Assembly (NCBI RefSeq): GCF_026914185.1
Contig: NC_070559.1
Span: 6,431,501-6,495,500, forward strand
Origin: Puccinia triticina
Lineage: Eukaryota > Basidiomycota > Pucciniomycetes > Pucciniales > Pucciniaceae
Length of the DNA: 64,000 bases
Direction: 5' to 3'
Of this stretch, positions 45,197 through 57,230 are shown one piece after another. The number at the start of each line of letters is the position of its first letter. Position 1 is the stretch's first letter. A program made the position numbers and the translations under genes. Under the pieces are notes generated by a model that was given only the letters and a program-made list of their open reading frames with translations, ran no database searches and had not been told where the DNA came from.

Positions 45197-47368
45197 ATGT
45201 CTAACCAAGCACCAGCGACTAATGGGCACCACGCTAACGGCCACGCCAACGGCAATGGCAATGGCCACTCCAATGGACACTCTAACGGACACACCAACGG
45301 ACACCAACCCACCGCAACACCCACCCTCTCCAGCTCAAACTCAATCGAAACCCTCAACCAGTTCATCACCACCCCAACCTCCCCCCATCTCTCCGATTCT
45401 GTCTCCGGCAGATGGGCCTCAATGACCCCCACTCCCAACAACACCCGTCCCGACAATGTCGGCATCCGTAAGTCCCTCCCTCGTTCAGGGATTCCATTTG
45501 CAATCCGTTTCTTCTGCACGACTCGAGATCAGATCGACCATCCCGCAAATAAAAACAGAACCGCAAGAGCTCAAGATCTACGCTCAAACCCACTGGCAGA
45601 AAAAATACACTGGAATCTTTACTCCTGTAAACCGTGTTGATCACTGACCTCCTCGTCCATGTATCCCTCCAACAGTGGCCATGGACGTCTATTTCCCTCG
45701 GCGATGTATCGACGAGAGTGAACTAGAAAAATTTGATGGGGTGGCTTCCGGCAAGTACACCATCGGCCTCGGTCAAGAGCACATGGCCTACTGTGATGAC
45801 CGAGAAGATATCAACAGCTTCCTTTTGACCGGTAAGTTTTTCTTTCCAAATTCGGCGATACATTTTTTTTGTCAGGAACTCCGTCGTCCGCTCACGCAAT
45901 CATCGTTCTGTTTTTCTTTCTTGGTTTGGTGAATTTATGTAGTCACCCGGTCTCTGTTGACCAAGTACAACATTGACCCACGATCGATCGGACGAATCGA
46001 TGTGGGAACGGAGTCGATCATCGACAAGTCCAAGTCAGTCAAGACCATTCTCATGGATCTTTTCGCGGCCTCCGGGAACACGGACATCGAGGGTGTCGAC
46101 TCGAAGAATGCATGCTATGGTGGTACCGCCGCTCTCTTCAATGTCATCAACTGGGTCGAGAGTCGAAGCTGGGACGGCCGCTACGGCTTGGTCGTCGCCG
46201 GTGATATCGCTGTTTACGCCGATGGACCTGCCAGGCCCGTCGGTGGCGCAGGTGCTGTAGCTATGCTCATCGGCCCCAATGCGCCCATGGTTTTCCACCG
46301 TATGTCGCTTCTCAAATCATCATCCAACTTATAACCTTCGCCCTCGGAGTAACTGACTTTGTTTTTCAATCGCTTCCAGCTGTCCATGGAACCCACATGA
46401 CCAACTGCTGGGACTTCTACAAGCCCGCATTGGCTTCCGAATTCCCCGAGGTCGATGGCCCGCTCACTCTGACTGCCTACTTATCAGCTCTTGACAACGT
46501 TTATGATCGGTTCCGGGAAAAGAACGCTCAACCCGGCCGCATGATCGCCAACGGCTCAAGCGATTCCAAAGCCAATACCAGTCTCGAGTCTTTCGACTTT
46601 GTCGCTTTCCATGGCCCTTACGGAAAACTCGTTCAAAAGGCCACTGCACGATTGGTAGGTGGCCTGGGCTCCACCAAGTCTCAGATGATAGTATTTGCAT
46701 GTCAACTGATTGCCTGAATCATCTTTATTTGTAGTTATACCTGGACTTCTGCAGCAACCCAGAGAAGCCGGAATTTGCTTCTGTAGACAAGGCCTTACTC
46801 TCAATCCCAAGAGCCAAGAGTTACAACAACAAAGAGATCGAAAAGACATTTGTCAAGCTCAGTGAAGCGATCTACAAAGCCAAGGTGGTGCCTACGACGC
46901 AATGCATGAAGAGACTCGGAAACATGTACACAGCTTCGCTCTACGGCGCATTAGGATCGCTGATCGACTCGGTTGGAGCTTCGGAGGATGTGGTGGGGAA
47001 GAAGGTGGCCATGTTCAGCTACGGCAGTGGCCTTGCCTCCAGTTTCTTCCAAATTGAGTTCCGAGGCGACGTCAAAGAGATGCGAGAGAAGATCGACTTG
47101 AAGGCCCGGCTCGCCTCCATGACTGTCAGCCCGTGTGCTGAGTGGATCGAGGCATTAAAAGTAAGAGACCTATTTTTTGACCAGCTGACGCAACAACCAA
47201 CCAGAATGACTGATTTTCTTGACCACCTCTGAATTATTTCAGGTTCGAGAAGAGAAACATAACATCAACAATTATACCCCCGAAGGCGAGGTCCAAAAAC
47301 TGTGGCCTGGCCAGATCTATCTTGAGAATGTTGACAAGAGCTGGAGAAGGACTTACCGAACCGCTTAG
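45197..47368 (+). CDS. ERG13: Hydroxymethylglutaryl-CoA synthase
   Basis: It condenses acetyl-CoA and acetoacetyl-CoA to HMG-CoA, the committed entry to the mevalonate/ergosterol pathway; it is cytosolic in fungi. Six exons: 45197-45467, 45676-45831, 45943-46299, 46380-46654, 46735-47160, 47243-47368, giving 536 residues with the frame closed. The catalytic set is present: Glu166 (RIDVGTESI), Cys200 (NACYGGTAA) and His339 ([13 protein letters not shown]). Other family blocks are [38 protein letters not shown] and [12 protein letters not shown]. About 60 residues of N-terminal extension are rich in NGH/SNGH repeats and then Ser/Thr, and are not part of the enzyme fold. Rust fungi make sterols de novo, so an intact copy is expected. 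Confidence 0.95.
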
Positions 47369-48000
47369 AACCTCACCTCTATTCCCATCGCCTTCTAACT
47401 CCTTGAGCTTGATCTTCTTATAACCAAACATCGCCCCTCAAAGCACTTTGAGCTTTTCCCTTTCATATCTTATCCTTATCAACTGCCTGATGCTGAGTAT
47501 ATGTCTTCTCTTCTAAAACGAATAGACCAAAGCCAAACATACGGTACATACATACCCCATCTTGGGGGAAAGGGAGGCAAGTGGTTGACTCTCTTGACTA
47601 CCAGCATCAACAGCCTTATAGATATCCATACCTCTCCGTCTAACACAAAAAAAACAGATACCTATTCTCTAATCTATCTATCCAATTGCTTGAAGATTCA
47701 TTCCCATCATGATTATCATTATTATACTATTTGCTCATCTTAGTAGTCAGTGTTTATCTGCGCGCGCGCCTTTTTACTCCCCCCCCCTTTTTTTTTTCTT
47801 CATGAACAAATTGTGTGGTCTTTTGAATAAAAGAAACGTGCATGCATGGTTTGGTGCTCGAGATCATCCTTCAGTAGAATTTGGTATGTGAAGATGATTA
47901 TCAGCACCAGATAGGGTGTATGACAAAACGTCCACACGTCCATTGTTTATTCGGACATTTCGCAGGCTGATAATCCCTGATGGTGGCTGGGGATGCCTCT
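47369..48000. other. 3' flank of HMGCS, intergenic
   Basis: AT-rich; nothing structured is seen apart from a short CG alternation at 47760-47769. Confidence 0.4.
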
Positions 48001-48007
48001 TTGGCGT

Positions 48008-48455
48008 CCAGAGCGTCCCCCGAACTTATCCCTCTTGGGCGCGAAGCGCCCGCCTCTGAAGGAGGGACTTGAAGCAATGGAATTTTTTGGCGTGAGAGGT
48101 ACGCAGAAGTACACCTTCTTTGTTTGGCCATGTCTTTGGCAAAACTCATCCAAAAACTTTCATAGAACATGTAATGAGTAGTCAAGAAGCTCAGCTACAT
48201 TCTGCAATTTTTCTTTCATTTTTTAAGCAACTACATACATAAAACAACCCAAGAAATTGGAGTCTCGGTTTTTTCCCACGCGGAGGCATGCATTTTGCGG
48301 CCCCGCGAGGCCAGACAAAAATGCTAAATGATGTTTGAGACGCCCATCTTGGAAGGAAGTCAAAAAAATTGTCAGGCCAAAATACTTCACTCATTCCTCC
48401 TTTCGAGGCGGGCGCTTCGCGCCCAGGAGCGACTTAGCTAAGTTCGAGCGTCTCC
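48008..48455. repeat. Inverted-repeat pair around 320 bp
   Basis: The left arm (48008-48071) and right arm (48393-48455) are reverse complements centred on GGGCGCGAAGCGCCC, itself a palindrome. The left arm also ends in the GGAGGGACTT half-site of the dispersed hairpin family. Probably a non-autonomous TIR element. Confidence 0.6.
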
Positions 48456-48700
48456 TCCCAATCAAAGAAAGCGGTGATGGGAGCCTATGCCATGCTTCTG
48501 CGGGGTCCGGTCTGCGCGAAACCATCACGGTCTCCACCAATCTCCTCCGGACAACGCCGTGGCCATAACATCCTAAACCCTCAACTTTTCAGTCATCAAG
48601 GGCAACCTGGCAACTATCTTGTACGCGCGGCAGCCCAGGTCTGTCGTCTACGGCTTGAAGGTTGCTCGGCACCATGAATTTGGCATCGTTTCTGAAGGGC

Positions 48701-48973
48701 TCACTGCCCCCACACACCGCGGGAAGGATTGGTAGAGCGCCCTTCAGGAGCTGTAAGACCAACCGGAGAGGGGACCGTATCTTTACCAGGCAGGAATTTC
48801 GGACGGAAGAAAGCTTCAGATGCTGCAGACACAACAACCCCCATGGCCCCAACGAGGGGGTCTCGAAGGATCCAGAGAAGAGCTATTCTTTGGTCCTCCG
48901 CAGGCTCTACTGACAACACACCCTTACGGGGCTTGTCGGCAGCAGAATGTCCTGAAGGGAAATCTGTACTCAT
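48701..48973 (-). CDS. Unrecognised small ORF (90 codons)
   Basis: An ATG-initiated frame with a hydrophobic middle (LLWILRDPLVGAMGVVVSAA), possibly one membrane helix. A TATATAA lies about 50 bp upstream (49023-49029, readable on both strands). There is no family match, and the true end may differ if the GTGAGC just before the stop is a donor. It may be spurious. Confidence 0.25.
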   Translation of the reverse strand: MSTDFPSGHSAADKPRKGVLSVEPAEDQRIALLWILRDPLVGAMGVVVSAASEAFFRPKFLPGKDTVPSPVGLTAPEGRSTNPSRGVWGQ

Positions 48974-49291
48974 ACTCGCTTGATTGACTGTGAGGGCCCT
49001 TCTTGCGCCCGTCCCCTGACCTTATATAAAGGTACGTGGTTTGGTATAGGTATACCGACTTTGCTCCATCACACTTCACAGGAACTGAGTTCCTCCTTGA
49101 CTTTGACGCTTCACTGTACATAGTTTGTTATCCATATCATCATTTCCCTAGTTCCTTATCATTGTCCATCCAGGCTAGCCCGAGCTTTATTTCAAAAGGG
49201 AGAAATAAAGCTTTCATCAGAAGATAAACATTGATTGGTTGCTTTTGATATCACTTTCTTAAGTTGCTCCTAAACGCCCACATCCACCGCC

Positions 49292-50117
49292 ATGCCATTC
49301 CAAATAGCCCGAATCTTTGTCCTCCTTCTTGTCTCTACGTCTGCAATGGCCTTACCACTTGAACTTGAAGGACGCGATCCAGAGTTTAAGGTCAGTCTCC
49401 GGTACCAATAGAGTGTCTTTATCAGATTTGATGAGGATCCGAACGAACTGACCTCCTTCCTGCTTTCACCCAGACTCGCGGAATGATTATCAAGAGGCAA
49501 AACAAGGACAATTTAGTGGTCACTGATACCAAGGTCCCCGTGATCACATCCGGTGTCATCAATGAAAACAAGCTCACATCCACCACTGACGCAAACAAGC
49601 CGAAGAATCCGAAGGTTAAAGGCACTCAACCCGGAACATCGGATAATATCCCAAAGACCAACCTGGACAAAACCGTCCCACCCCCGGACACCCCCCCTCC
49701 AGCAGTCCCACCGCCCGTCACAGTCCCCGGAACAACCCCTGATAGCCCCAACACCAAGCCCAAGAAAACCCCTGAGGAGAAGGAACAGGAACGGCAGGCA
49801 AAGATCGCTAAACACAAGAAGAAAATCATCGATTTGAAGAATGATATCAAGAAGGAGGAGGAAAAGATCAAGAAGCTTGAATCAGTTGAGTCACTTGCAA
49901 AGGAGATTTATATGCTATCTGTTACTGATCTGCTCACTTCTCTCTCTGTTTGTTTTTTCAGGAGGGCAAGGATGACAAGAAGAAGCCAGCCGGCAATTCT
50001 CAAAAAGATTCGGACAAGAAGGATTCTCCCAAAGAGAAAGGAACCGGCGGGTCAAGCTCGTCTAACAACAAAACAAGCTTCAAAGTTGCCGTCCCAAACG
50101 TGGCTCCCTTAGCCTAG
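49292..50117 (+). CDS. Secreted Lys/Pro-rich protein with Kex2 site
   Basis: Exons 49292-49390, 49474-49884, 49962-50117 give 221 residues. Residues 1-20 are a clean signal peptide (MPFQIARIFVLLLVSTSAMA), followed by a short propeptide ending in a dibasic Lys-Arg (IIKR, exon 2) that fits Kex2 processing. The mature part is hydrophilic: a Thr/Asn/Lys segment, a Pro-rich stretch (VPPPDTPPPAVPPP), then a Lys/Glu-rich helix (EEKEQERQAKIAKHKKKIID) likely to form a coiled coil, and a Ser/Lys-rich tail. There are no cysteines in the mature region. I recognise no family. A small secreted, repetitive, processed protein in a plant pathogen is a candidate effector or wall protein. The TATATAAA at 49023-49030 may serve it. 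Confidence 0.72.
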
Positions 50118-51607
50118 CCTAGTGCCTCTGCAACTTGCTACCCGCAATCTGGGTTGTGCGTGAATGCGCACAGCGAAAGTGCATACACAACGTTCGAGGA
50201 ATCGCGCTTTGTCTACGTTCCGGAAACTTGTAGATAAATACCCTGATTTATAAGTTATGTGCCACAACTTGTTTTCTCTTTTGTGTTCATCCCACCGTCT
50301 CGCATCATCTTGTACTTTGCCTACTCATACGAGAGCTGTGCTTTCCATCGGCGTGCTCTTCTCTGCACCCCATCGGTTTTTCTTGAATGATACAGCTTGA
50401 AGTTGTTCACTCAAAGACCCATTACTGCTCCGCTCCTGGCCCCCTAAAACTCTACGCCGCGGGTGCGCATTGGGATGGCAGATCGAGCCCGGGGACGGCA
50501 ACGTCGCAGAAACGTTGTGAAGTCATTGTACTGGAAGCTCACACTTTCAGATGGATTTCGATGCCTCTGGGACTCTGTTCCGTGTGCAGTCCCCAGGACC
50601 AAACCTTTGTCCATCGGAAAGTATCCTCCAAAGTCAACTGGGCGCCAGGTCTGGTAAGCTTGCTGAAGTCCCTATGTTGTGCTCCTGAATGTCGCACAGT
50701 TTGCATGCGCAGGTAAAACCAATAGTTTGGCCCAACCCCACACCTACCAGTCAGTAACATTTGTTTATGTTTGTCAGGCAAACTCTTCAAACTTGTTGAC
50801 TTTGCCTGGTTATTTTAGATTCTTGCAGTAGTCAATTCAGTCAGTTTCTACCCCCAGTCTCTACCTCTTATCTCCTCCCTGTTCTGACCTGTTACTTATC
50901 TTTTAGCCAAAGTTGCGGGAAGTTGTAAAGTCAAACTACCGTGCTCTCGGTAATTCATCATTCAAAGCCTGTCTAAGGCCCAACGAAGGCTCAGGATCAA
51001 AAGAGAAAGAAAAAACTTGAGTTTATGAGTACGTTGAATTTATCAATGATTTTGGATGATTTTTGGCAAGGATATACAGCCAGACAGGAAAGGGCGTTCG
51101 TGTACACCTATCATGCCAAAAGACTGATTGCTTTTGAAGGCACACACAGCGAAACGCACCTGTAGACCATGATTTTGAATGAAAAGGACAAGGTGCGATG
51201 TTTTTGTCAGCAGAGAGCGACACAACTTTTGAATGTCATGCATCATTTGCTTGATGGGGACACTTCTGATCCAGTGTTAACCCGTTATTCCCCTAGTCTA
51301 CCCGGTTCTGCCTTCATTACAAAGGCGCCGAATGGAAGCGAGGACAGCCACAAAAAGCTTTAACCAAAAAGTAAATTACATCAAAACAAGAATATACGAC
51401 TTGGCATGCAGTGTGTATGATTGTATGTTGGAGATATAAGGTGATATATATAGCGAAACAACGAGTTAAAAGGGGGAGGATGAGTCCGAACAATCTTGTG
51501 AAAGAACGATCGAGCAAAGAAACAAAAAAACAGTCTGAAAGGAAATGATGCGGCGCAAAGCAAAAGGAAGGGCGAGATGAAGGGATTGGGGGGAGGGGTA
51601 CTGATAC
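50118..51607. other. Intergenic, with a diverged repeat copy
   Basis: 50455-50600 shares order and words (GGATGGCAGATC, GATGGATTTCGATGCCTCTG) with 56335-56485, so it is a copy of a dispersed repeat. Nothing else is recognised. Confidence 0.45.
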
Positions 51608-53425
51608 TTAAAGGATGGCGTAGATCCCGGAGGCCAGGAGGGCAAAGGCAAGAGTAGAAGCAGCAGCGTGAGTGGAAGAAGCCGCGCTCTTGGCACCGTT
51701 CTTCGAGCCGCTTCCGGCTGATCCTGAGTGGCCCGGGGCGGGGCCAGCGGCGCGGCCGGTTGGTGAGGTCACGGGGCAGTTGGGCACCTTGAGTCCTTCT
51801 TTGTATTTCACTGCAACAATAATGGAGCTGTTAGTCTTTCAGAATGCACCTGTTTTTGTGGCTGAGAAGGACTTACTGTTGAAATCATAAAGACCCCAGT
51901 ATGGCTGGAATAGACAAACAAAGCAAAAAAAGGAAATGGATAAGCTTGTTACTTGCGATACTTTCATTGAGCCATTCAGGACTTACCTCGACTCCACCGT
52001 ATTTCTTCTTCCACTCTTCATCTTTCAACTGTCAAATTACGCAATAGTGTTCACCGGTTTGTGTTAGCAGATGTCAGGTGGCGAAACAGATCAGCCGATG
52101 GAAGGAAGAGACAAACCTCGAAAAAGAACTAGAGTACGGAATGGAGGGCGCCACAAGCATCAATCAAGCTGTCATTGGGTAAGAAATATGTCAAAGTGAC
52201 TAACGTAGTTGGTGTTGTTCTTGTTGGCCTGGCAAACGAAGGTGTCCATGAAGGTCTGTAATCCCTGGACGGAGGCAGGACTGGGCCCGTTGGTGGTCAT
52301 GCTAGCGTTATCGGAAGCTGTGGGCCATCCGGTCTCGGCGATGTACATGATAGGCTTGTTGGGGGCTTGGGCGCAGACATTGACGTCGAAGTCCTGGAAA
52401 AGACGAAGGAAGCAGTCAATAAACTGGTCCGTCCACAGGGCAAGTCGATCGGACCAACTTGAAAGAATTGCCAAGTCCATCCAGCAGACTGTTCCAGAGG
52501 CACGTGTCCAAACCTATTCAAGAAACACCCGCAGAAAGGGTCGATCAGTCGCTAGTTTCAGCACGATGGGGTGGCAGACGTACCAGGGGTGGACGTTGGC
52601 CATGACGTAGTCGGCACCTGCACACAGCTCCTTGGTGACAGCGGAGCCTGCATCGGCTGTGCCGAGGGGGATGTTTCGGTCAAGCTTCATGGCCTTCAAG
52701 GTCTGGTTAGTTTTCTGGATGTAGTTCAGCAGGGTTGTCCTGGCGGCAACTCCCTTGGGATCGGTGGCAGAGCCGCCATCGCCGTAGGAGAGGAGAAGGT
52801 ACTCGTTCTATAGTTACAGGCCAGAATTGAGATGAGTCTGGCGCCGCGCTGGATCAGGAGCAGAGGGCAAAAACTCACACCAACGGTGATACCGGCGATG
52901 TGCTCGGTACCGTACTTCTGGATGGCAGTGGTGACAGCGTTTAATTGCCGCTCGTAGACCGTGTCGTTCCCATCAATGAAGATGCCTAGCCAGACGCTCA
53001 AGTCGACGTTCCCAGCCTCCTTGATACCTTGCAAGACGAGCTCGGTCTGGTTGCAGTCGGCACCGCTGACGGTTCGAGGACACAGCGAGAGAGGATCAGC
53101 GATCAGAGCATGGGAGGAGCAGATGTGAGAGATGGTGGATGCTCAACTATAATCGGATACGGGGTGTCAGTTGGGCAAGCTTGCTCATGTCCCGAGTCAC
53201 GCTGGCTTGGTCGGCTCCACACTGTGGAAGCAGTGCGCCGTCGGGTGAGTAGGCCATTCCATAGAAACTTCGGCTCACTGAGCTCTCTTGAGCTTGGATG
53301 CCAGCCACTACGGCCAGGAAAGAGGCCAAGGCTGTTCATTCAGAAACATGATGGACATCAGTTGATCTGGAAGATGAGCAAGGAATGAGGTCAACAGCTT
53401 CCTGACCCTTGAAAGTCCCGTACAT
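51608..53425 (-). CDS. GPI-anchored GH17 beta-1,3-glucanase
   Basis: It hydrolyses or transfers beta-1,3-glucan in the cell wall (Bgl2/Scw-like family). Ten exons: 53425-53407, 53331-53148, 53065-52879, 52807-52584, 52513-52459, 52393-52205, 52128-52117, 52028-51987, 51904-51877, 51810-51608, giving 380 residues with all phases consistent. A signal peptide (MYGTFKALASFLAVVAGIQA) spans exons 1-2. GH17 landmarks are FYGMAYSP, RIRLYGADC, KVWLGI-type VWLGIFIDGN, acid/base Glu in TVGNEYLL (exon 3/4 join), nucleophile Glu in IAETGWPT, and PYWGLYDFN near the end. A Ser/Gly/Ala-rich linker and a hydrophobic end (AFALLASGIYAIL) form a GPI signal. Exon 7 is only 12 nt and encodes FFFE. Confidence 0.93.
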
Positions 53426-55100
53426 CGTGGACGTCTTATGCTTTCTCCGTGGGGATACGGGTGAGTGAGGTGATATGTGGGTTGGTTAACTGGTTGTTGA
53501 GGTCTCCAGTTGTATGGTGAAGGAACGTAGGTTACAATCGAGATGACTTCTCGACTTTAAAAGCTGGTTTATTGGGAAGGGAAGGTGTGGGGAAAGAGGA
53601 TTACGACTAAAAACAAACAAGGGGTTCGAGAGGGACCGAGCACAGCTGAAAGGGGAAACCGGGCAGCCAGTGAGTCAGGCACGGACGGTGGTGTGATGGA
53701 CTATTGACCAAGGGGCACTTGTTGGGCCCAAGGCAGACCAAGAGCGGACGCAGGGTTCGGGTGTTCGAGGGAGGAAGAAAAAAAGACGCAGGCTGGGGGT
53801 GTGTGATGGATGATGACGCAGTAATGTACACACGAACAGACAGCTGAAGAATTTGAATGAATGCTGCAACGGTGCCTGGTGACAGTCGCAGACTACCTAA
53901 TCACAACCTGAAGAATAATTTGTTTTTTAGGGTTTGGGGCGCGCGAAGTGTTTGATCAAGCGATACAGCAGACACTAATCAGAACTAAGCACGAGGATCA
54001 GACGGCCAGAGGTTGGTGTGGATGGGCCAGTTGTTTCAGGTCGGCCGAGGGAAGACGACGACTAGAGGTGTGTAGGAACAGAGGCGGGTCGATAACGGTG
54101 GGAGGCGGAGGGATATCCTGGAGGAGAAGACGGCGACGATGGCTTCAAAAGGCTGGATGTGTCTCGAGGGGGCACCCGGCAGAAAGTCAAGCGACGATCC
54201 GTGTGGGCTTGCTTGCTTCTGCTGCTTTACCCAGCGAAGATCAGGCAACTATACGCTCCAGCAACGGTCGACAGGCGATGTTGCGCAGATCGAAGCCAGC
54301 AGCCAGCAGCCCTGTGCAACCCGAGAATCTGATCATGGCCTTGTTGTACGGCCGGAGACCTATCATCATGACGATGGGAGCCGGGCTTCAAGCTCTCAAC
54401 TCTCGCCCGAGATCGTCATCAATTTCCTTGTCGATCAGCCTTCACTGCACTCTCGTCATCAACCAGCCTTGGCAGATCTATCTCTTGCGGCACCCAGAAT
54501 CCTAGGCAACGCAGCAAGCTACATATCTACTGGAGACCCTCGGGCCGTCCGGATGGGTGCAAACGATGATGGCTGCGCTCATGCTCACCGATGTCCAGGT
54601 GCTCGAACTAGCGGTTCAAATTAGTGCAACTTTTCCAGAGATGAAACTCCCCGGAAATCCGGCTGGAGGGTCGGGCCGGCCAAGGGGCAGCAGGTGTTTG
54701 TCGGCAGCGGAGGCCTCAGCACAAGTCGCCCGGGTGGCAGGAGCCGCGAAGCCGCCTGATAAGTTATTTATTTATGTGGAGCCGAGCAGTTCAGAACCAG
54801 ACAGTGGGAGGACTGGCCCCAGTACTCTTCAGGACTTCATCTCATTAGTCGAAAAGAGCTCTGGATAAGATCCCAGTCGAAACATGTCAGAGAACATGTC
54901 AGAGGAACAGACCGGAGGGTTTTCGGCTGCCATCCACAATTTCAAAGACCTTGATATTAGGCTGAAACTATTCTAAAGTGTTTGAGAGTACTCTCAGGCA
55001 AGAATAATCATCCAGCGGAAGCGCGCTGAAATCAGTTGTCTGCTGCCCTCAATTGAGGATCACAACCCACCAGCGAAACAATCAACATTGCGCACACCCA
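53426..55100. other. Spacer between GH17 and RING genes
   Basis: GC-richer plus-strand frames (about 54139-54624 and 54569-54868) stay open for 100-160 codons, but I see no family motif and no convincing splice structure. One may be a real unannotated exon. Confidence 0.3.
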
Positions 55101-56262
55101 ATGGCCAACCTGTCCCCGACCTTCATCAAGTTTTTTATTCTCCTAGTATTGGCGATATGTGTAAGTCTACATACCGAATTGACGATTGAAGCTCCGGAAG
55201 AGTATGCATGAAGCTCATCAAGCAATCTCCGTGTTCTTGAACAGCTCGTCAACCTCCGCGTTGTTGTTGCGGTGAATTTGTCGCATGAGGAACCTGCGAC
55301 TCAGCTGGAGTGGACCGAAAGGACTCATCAGTTTTCATCGGCCCCAAGGCAACATCGGACAAACAGCGGCGAAGAATCGGCTTGCATTCCCATCAGTCTC
55401 CCATCAACTTCACAGGACACATCCCAATCTGGTGGAATCGGAGACTCGGCGTCACACTCAAATCATCAAGTTGGTCAAGTTGAAAACGTCTCTTATTCCT
55501 CATTTTCCAAAGCAAGCTACGTTTCATTAATGATTGCTCAAAACCTAACCACCATCCGTATGTCTTTCCTTACAGCCGGGGGAGGTCGAGTTGGAGAGCA
55601 TAGTTATTGATGATAGACCAGTGGAAAGAGGCCACGGCGGAGCAACTTCGAGCGGGATCTCGGTCACCGAAATCAATTCTCTTCCTCAGCAAGACAAGCT
55701 CAATGGAAAAGTTCATTCTAGCGATTCCCCGCCTGGTCCGGTTACAATTTTGGTTGGCTATCCGCAACAGAAAGCAATACAGATTGGGGCAATCAAAATT
55801 AATCCAGGAGACGACTGCTCGATTTGTCTGACGGCACTGGGCAAATATCAGAAAGAAAAACCAAAAAAGGTTCCAAACAATGATCCAAGCCATGACTCAA
55901 CCAATGATCCAACAAATGATCCGACTCCTTTGCAAATTCAACTATCATCTTGGCCAAAATGCGGACACGTTTTCCATCCACAATGTGTTGAACCATGGGT
56001 GGCATCAAATCATTTCACGTGTCCAATCTGCAGGCACCAGCTTCCTGTTTTGCAGCGGTCACATTTGGCAGATTCTCCAGTTGAGAATTTAGGAGATCCA
56101 TCCTTTCAATATTCGCTCCAAGATCTCTTTCACTTCCATAGAGCACCAGAGCCCCTTCCCTACAGAAATCACTGTCCCTCTTGCCTAAAGTCACCCATCA
56201 CATATAGTATTGGAATCCCAGTGCTCTTGATTTTCACTGTGCTCATGATTCTTTTATGTTAG
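55101..56262 (+). CDS. RING-H2 membrane E3 ubiquitin ligase
   Basis: Likely an E2-recruiting ubiquitin ligase in the endomembrane system. Exon 1 is 55101-55160 (MANLSPTFIKFFILLVLAIC, signal peptide or anchor). Exon 2 starts at 55245, exon 3 runs 55576-56262. The donor of intron 2 is uncertain: GTTTCA at 55521 gives a 55-nt intron, and GTTGGT at 55470 also keeps frame. The RING-H2 pattern is complete: CSIC, a 37-residue insert rich in Asp/Pro/Asn repeats (NDPTNDPT), then CGHVFHPQC and CPIC. A single hydrophobic helix (SIGIPVLLIFTVLMILL) closes the protein. The luminal/N-terminal part is Ser/Gln/His-rich without a known domain (a PA domain is not visible). The substrate is unknown. Confidence 0.8.
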
Positions 56263-56334
56263 CCTATAGTCTTGACTGCAACAAATTTCACATAGATATT
56301 GGAACACAGGAAAGTAGTATCAATGAATGGCTAC

Positions 56335-56485
56335 ACCACGGGTGCATTTTGGGATTGCAGATCCATCCCTGGGACAGCAAAGTTCCAGCACTGTCCCAGG
56401 GCCCAAAAAGGTATCACAAAATACCTGTTGTGATGCTGTTGTGAAGGGGAATCCTAATTTTAAATGGATTTGGATGCCTCTGGGA
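56335..56485. repeat. Dispersed repeat copy related to 50455-50600
   Basis: Shared segments are GGATTGCAGATCCATCCCTG and AAATGGATTTGGATGCCTCT. It lies directly left of the TAGCG element. Confidence 0.5.
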
Positions 56486-56520
56486 TGTTATTTTGGGTGC
56501 TGTCCAAAGTGTTGTCAAGG

Positions 56521-57230
56521 ATGCATCTATTATGCTACAGTTAGCGTGTAATACCCTAAATGAGCGGGTTTTTAACGCCGCTACGCTAAACTAAATTGTA
56601 GCCTTGGTGGCATTACAGTTACAGCTAAATTTTAATTTAGAAAAAAATAATAGATTTTAATCGCTAGAATGTAGCGGTTTTTAGCATCTGATTGCTACAC
56701 TTCAGCTATATTTAGCAACTCTGCGCTAATATAGCAATATACTAGCGTTCCTTATTGCTCCGCTAGTTTGACAAATAATTAGTGGTAATTATTGAATAAT
56801 TAGCGGTATTTATCTAATCTGGGAAAAAACTAGACCTCTAGCTCCAGAATCTATAAGCTATTGATTCACTAATGTTTGGGCTAAGTTGAAGATTTAGCAG
56901 GATATGCATTAGCCCCACTATTGATGCGCTAATGACTGCACTAATTTGCGCTAATTTGAATATTGAGCATTTATCCCGCTAAACTGGCATGTAGCAATGT
57001 TTTAGCGGGTGTAGCGGCTTGGGCGCTAAAATTCAGCTATTTTTAGCGTTAGCACCTTCAAAAAGCTAATCTACAAAGCACGGGGAAACAGTGTAGCAAG
57101 GGTGTTGCTACGCTACACGCTATATGTAGCGCTGGACCGGTACTGCTATTGCTAACTGCCCAGATTATTAGCGGCAAGTGCTACACTACTTTTTTAGTGG
57201 TGCTAATTACATACAGCATAATAGATGCAT
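56521..57230. mobile_element. TAGCG-rich element between 16-bp inverted ends
   Basis: ATGCATCTATTATGCT (56521-56536) and its exact complement AGCATAATAGATGCAT (57215-57230) bracket about 680 bp filled with TAGCG, GCTAAT and GTAGCGG words. It is non-coding. Whether the 16-bp arms belong to this insert or to an older host repeat is unclear. Confidence 0.55.

Noticed and set aside
53948..54505. 185-codon Arg/Ser-rich ORF upstream of the RING gene
   Set aside because: Overlapping frames are equally open and no protein motif is present; kept only as an uncertain note in the spacer entry.
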